Assembly (NCBI GenBank): GCA_947373775.1
Contig: CANBZE010000083.1
Coordinates: 1-7,407 of the forward strand
DNA length: 7,407 nt
Origin: Alphaproteobacteria bacterium
GTDB taxonomy: Bacteria > Pseudomonadota > Alphaproteobacteria > Micropepsales > Micropepsaceae
Direction of reading: 5' to 3'
In this document: piece by piece, positions 5,047 through 7,407 of the stretch
How positions within the stretch are numbered: the stretch's first letter is position 1
Layout: each line of letters begins with the position of its first letter
Program-made: the position numbers and the translations under genes
The notes under the pieces: generated by a model
Seen by the model: the letters and a program-made list of their open reading frames with translations, nothing else
What the model was told of the DNA's origin: nothing
Databases searched by the model: none

Positions 5047-7407
5047 ATGTCCGTTAAAAGCCTGATGTTTCTTACATCCGCGCTGGTTTCAACCAGCATG
5101 GTTATCGAGCCGCTGGCGGCAAATGCCGGCGGGTTGAACCAGCTCGGCACGTCACACCACAACGCCGGTGTCTCAAATCCGTCCGACAAATGGGGCAACC
5201 CTTCGCCGAACGGCGGCCGTGTCTCAAACCTGACCTGCGATGGCGTGCCTGGCGTCGACCAGAGCAATATCCGCCAGATGAATGAACGCCGCTCGCCGGG
5301 CAACGGCATGAGCGCGTTCCGTCCCAATATGAACAACCCCGGCAACGCCGGTGGTAACGTTGGCAACAATGCCGCCAGCAATGTCGGCCGCAACGATGGC
5401 GGCCCGATCGGCGGCGGCAACATTTCCGGCAGCATCGGCTTCTCCAAGCCGCTCAACGTCTTCAACCGCAATGCCGATGGCGCGAACAACGATGCCGGCT
5501 TCGACGGCGGCAATCGCCGCAACTTCGACAACAACAATCGCGGCGGCGACAATGCCGGCCGCGGCAACTTCGGTAACTTTGGCGGCCGCCAGCTCAACGT
5601 GCAGGATCGCGCCAATTCCGACAATTCCCAGCAGCAGCTGAATGTCGACACCGGCAATGGCCGCCGCGGCAATTTCGGCGGCGGCAATGCCGGCGGCGGT
5701 CATCGCAACTTCGGCAGCGACCAGCCTATCAACACCTATGGCGCCCAGACGGGCGGCAACCAGGCCGGCGGCCAGATCAACGCCGACCACCAGGTCGACA
5801 ATTCGCGCCTGTTCGGCAGCTCGCGCCGCATGAATGTGGATGCGGGCAGCCAGCAGCAGCATAACCCCGGCTTCAACGCCAACCGCTCGGGCGGCTTTGA
5901 CGGCTCGCGCAAGATCGATGTCGACAACTCCTCGCGCTTCGGCGGCTTCGCGGCCGGCAATCGCGGCGGTTCCGACAATTCGCGCAAGATCGACGTCAAT
6001 CCCGCCGCAACACCCGCCGGCAACCAGGCCGACACCGGCAGCCGTTTCGGCGGCCAGCGTCGCGCCGGGTTCGACAGTTCGCGCCAGATCGACGCCAATC
6101 CTTCAGTCGCACCCGCGACGGGACATCAAGATAACGGAAATCATTTCGGCGCCCAGCTTGGTCGCCGCGCCGGTTTCGACAATTCCCAGAAGATCGATGC
6201 CAACCCCACCGTCTTCAGCGGCGGCAACCACATCGATGCCCAGAACAACACCCAGAACAACAACCCGCGTGGCAGCTGGGGCGGCCAGGCCGGCTTTAAC
6301 GGCGGCGCCAAGATCGACGTCCAGCACAACACCTCGCGCGGCAGCTGGGGCGGCCGCAATGGCGGCGGCAAGATCGACGCTGCGCCGAACACCGAGACCG
6401 CCTCCTGGGGCGGCGGCCATGCCCGCTATAACGGCGGCGACAAGAAGATTGATGTCAACAACAACATCACCTTCAACAAGAGTGTCGACAACTCCAAGAA
6501 CATCGGGGTCTATAACGACCACCCGACCTATAACGTCGACAATTCCAAGCACTTCGACAATTCGAAGAAGATCGACATCTACAAGGACAATCGCCAGTAC
6601 ACCAACATTGATAATTCCAAGAATATCAATGTGTACAAGGACAACCACGTCACCAACAACATCGACGCGTCCAAGAACATCAACATCAACAAGTCGGTCG
6701 ACATCTACAAGCCGATCACCATCACCAACAATGTTGATGCGTCCAAGAACATCAACATCACCAAGAATATCGACAATTCCAAGGTCATCGACGCGTCGAA
6801 GAACATCTCGATCAACAAGTCGATCGACATCCAGAAGACCAACGTCTTCAACTTCGGCGGCAGCAACGGCAACGGCGGCGGCAACGGTCATGGCGGCGGC
6901 AACAACGGCGGCGGCGGCAATAACAACAATAACAACAACAATAACAACAACAATAATAACAACAACAATACCAACACGACCAACACGACCAACAATAACA
7001 ACAACACGTCGGACGCGGCGGCGCTGGCGCTTGCCGCGGCGATCGCCGAACTGAATTCGACGATCAAGAACACCAACAACAATTCCTCGCAGGGCGGCAG
7101 CGCCACCAACACCGGCGGCACCACCAACATCACCGTGATCGGCGCGACAGCGACGGGCGGCACCACCTCCTCCAGCGCCGAAGGCGGCGCCGGCGGCGTG
7201 GGCAATGGCGGCGCGGGCGGCGTGGGCAATGGCGGCGCCGGCGGCGACTCCTCCAATGATTTGAGCGTTACCACCAGCGCCACAGGCGGCGCCGGCGGCA
7301 AGGGCGGCACCGGCACGGGCGGCACCAACATCGCTTCGGCCACTGGCGGCGCCGGCGGCAAGGGCGGCACGGGCACCGGCACGGGTACGGGCACGGGCGG
7401 CACCGCC
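5047..7407 (+). CDS. Giant Asn/Gly-rich secreted repeat protein (C-terminus outside the window)
   Basis: A low-complexity exported protein, open for 787 codons without a stop to the window edge. The ATG at 5047 has GAAGGA eight bases upstream and begins a signal peptide (Lys4, hydrophobic 6-20, cleavage likely after Ala25-Asn26-Ala27). Zones in order: Asn/Gly-rich with FGG and NFG motifs (about 28-280); KID-motif repeats (285-470) with three SWGG motifs; 22 six-residue units (468-598); Gly/Asn linker (599-624); 17 Asn (625-641) and a Thr/Asn stretch; Ala-rich helix (656-672); Gly-rich repeats (from about 683). It has one cysteine (Cys64) and no recognised enzymatic domain. A surface adhesin, matrix fibre or functional amyloid would fit, but this is inference. 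The codons use C/G at third positions, like the neighbouring genes, so recent transfer is not suggested. Homologues are unknown to me. Confidence 0.88.
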   Translation, partial: MSVKSLMFLTSALVSTSMVIEPLAANAGGLNQLGTSHHNAGVSNPSDKWGNPSPNGGRVSNLTCDGVPGVDQSNIRQMNERRSPGNGMSAFRPNMNNPGNAGGNVGNNAASNVGRNDGGPIGGGNISGSIGFSKPLNVFNRNADGANNDAGFDGGNRRNFDNNNRGGDNAGRGNFGNFGGRQLNVQDRANSDNSQQQLNVDTGNGRRGNFGGGNAGGGHRNFGSDQPINTYGAQTGGNQAGGQINADHQVDNSRLFGSSRRMNVDAGSQQQHNPGFNANRSGGFDGSRKIDVDNSSRFGGFAAGNRGGSDNSRKIDVNPAATPAGNQADTGSRFGGQRRAGFDSSRQIDANPSVAPATGHQDNGNHFGAQLGRRAGFDNSQKIDANPTVFSGGNHIDAQNNTQNNNPRGSWGGQAGFNGGAKIDVQHNTSRGSWGGRNGGGKIDAAPNTETASWGGGHARYNGGDKKIDVNNNITFNKSVDNSKNIGVYNDHPTYNVDNSKHFDNSKKIDIYKDNRQYTNIDNSKNINVYKDNHVTNNIDASKNININKSVDIYKPITITNNVDASKNINITKNIDNSKVIDASKNISINKSIDIQKTNVFNFGGSNGNGGGNGHGGGNNGGGGNNNNNNNNNNNNNNNNNTNTTNTTNNNNNTSDAAALALAAAIAELNSTIKNTNNNSSQGGSATNTGGTTNITVIGATATGGTTSSSAEGGAGGVGNGGAGGVGNGGAGGDSSNDLSVTTSATGGAGGKGGTGTGGTNIASATGGAGGKGGTGTGTGTGTGGTA
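5899..6465 (+). repeat. KID-motif repeat zone of the giant protein
   Basis: Seven copies of a core like FDxSRKIDVN occur with the Lys/Gln codon at 5911, 5986, 6085, 6190, 6310, 6370 and 6445. Spacing is 25, 33, 35, 40, 20 and 25 residues, mostly multiples of five. Degenerate relatives (QLNVQD, QLNVDT, RMNVDA) extend upstream to about 5578. Three tryptophan motifs, (G/A)SWGG, have Trp codons at 6277, 6346 and 6406. The zone hands over directly to the six-residue array through its last KID. Confidence 0.85.
6448..6840 (+). repeat. Array of 22 six-residue units in the giant protein
   Basis: Reading in steps of 18 bases from 6448 gives 22 consecutive units with a single one-residue slip (five-residue unit at 6520-6534). 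Position 1 is Ile/Val in 18 of 22, position 2 is Asp or Asn in 15, and position 5 is Lys in 16. Two types recur: [VI]D[NA]SKx (eight copies of D[NA]SK) and I-x-[IV]-x-K-x. They often group in threes, giving 18-residue blocks from about 6607 to 6840. An 18-residue turn made of three hexads is the geometry of left-handed beta-helices, although the position-specific residues are not those of the acyltransferase hexapeptide family. Confidence 0.85.
6919..6969 (+). repeat. 17-codon polyasparagine run
   Basis: Seventeen consecutive AAC/AAT codons follow four Gly codons and precede a Thr/Asn stretch (6970-7008). Mixed AAC and AAT suggest it is maintained at protein level rather than being a recent slippage product. 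Asn runs are typical of prion-like or amyloid-forming sequence. Confidence 0.95.
7183..7245 (+). repeat. Tandem 24-base repeat encoding GGAGGVGN
   Basis: Units at 7183-7206 and 7207-7230 and a partial third at 7231-7245 encode Gly-Gly-Ala-Gly-Gly-Val-Gly-Asn. They differ by single third-position changes. Confidence 0.9.
7282..7401 (+). repeat. Tandem 60-base repeat encoding TGGAGGKGGTGTG units
   Basis: Two units 60 bases apart (7282-7341 and 7342-7401) encode Thr-Gly-Gly-Ala-Gly-Gly-Lys-Gly-Gly-Thr-Gly-Thr-Gly, then diverge. The second runs into alternating Thr-Gly codons and more copies may lie beyond the edge. The GGAGGxGG pattern resembles PGRS regions of mycobacterial PE_PGRS proteins, probably by convergence. 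Confidence 0.85.

Noticed and set aside
6103..6891. Long minus-strand open frame rich in Val, Asp and Ile
   Set aside because: It is the antisense reading of the KID and hexad repeats; its own repetition merely mirrors the plus-strand units, and the plus-strand frame has a signal peptide and a ribosome-binding site.
5834..7054. Plus-strand open frame rich in Thr, Ser and Arg
   Set aside because: It is a shifted reading of the giant protein gene, with an implausible composition and no ribosome-binding site or domain. Low stop frequency is a by-product of the repetitive AAC/ATC/GGC codons.
6448..7407. Repeats considered as a CRISPR array or transposon end
   Set aside because: They keep a coding frame, have no unique equal-length spacers, and there are no terminal inverted repeats or transposase.

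Overview
The window looks like a chromosomal piece of a GC-rich alphaproteobacterium. This rests on the protein families: a PAS_5-type PAS protein (a family largely alphaproteobacterial), a Coq4-family quinone protein, an IspZ/YciB-like membrane protein, a tandem-PilZ protein and an OmpA-type lipoprotein with an alphaproteobacterial-looking middle region. The genus cannot be fixed from the sequence; a Rhizomicrobium/Micropepsaceae-like lineage is only a guess. No tRNA, rRNA, CRISPR array, transposase or phage gene was seen.

Left part (1-1659): a TetR-family regulator, cut by the left edge, runs leftward from a TTG start at 343. It is divergent from a two-gene rightward operon of a Coq4-family protein (413-1096) and an IspZ/YciB-like protein (1093-1659), whose start and stop overlap as GTGA. 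The 69-base gap holds an almost perfect 24-bp palindrome (355-378) that overlaps a TTGACA -35 box. It is the likely operator through which the regulator controls itself and the operon.

Middle (1656-4672): a leftward tandem-PilZ protein, a rightward OmpA-family lipoprotein ending in a strong intrinsic terminator (3528-3568), a small secreted protein of unknown function, and a leftward PAS_5 protein with an eight-proline linker. Both convergent gene pairs (IspZ/PilZ and small secreted protein/PAS) overlap by exactly four bases through their stop codons. The PilZ and PAS proteins suggest c-di-GMP-linked and sensory regulation, and the OmpA lipoprotein ties the outer membrane to peptidoglycan.

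Right part (4673-7407): a 374-base gene-free leader with several inverted repeats precedes a very large, low-complexity, Sec-exported protein. It starts at 5047 and is still open at the right edge after 787 codons. It has distinct zones: an Asn/Gly-rich N-terminal part; irregular KID repeats; 22 consecutive six-residue units (residues 468-598) with a beta-solenoid-like pattern; a Gly linker; a 17-Asn run; a short Ala-rich helix; and a Gly-rich C-terminal zone of 8- and 20-residue repeats resembling mycobacterial PGRS sequence. It is the most unusual item here and is probably an uncharacterised surface or extracellular-matrix protein.
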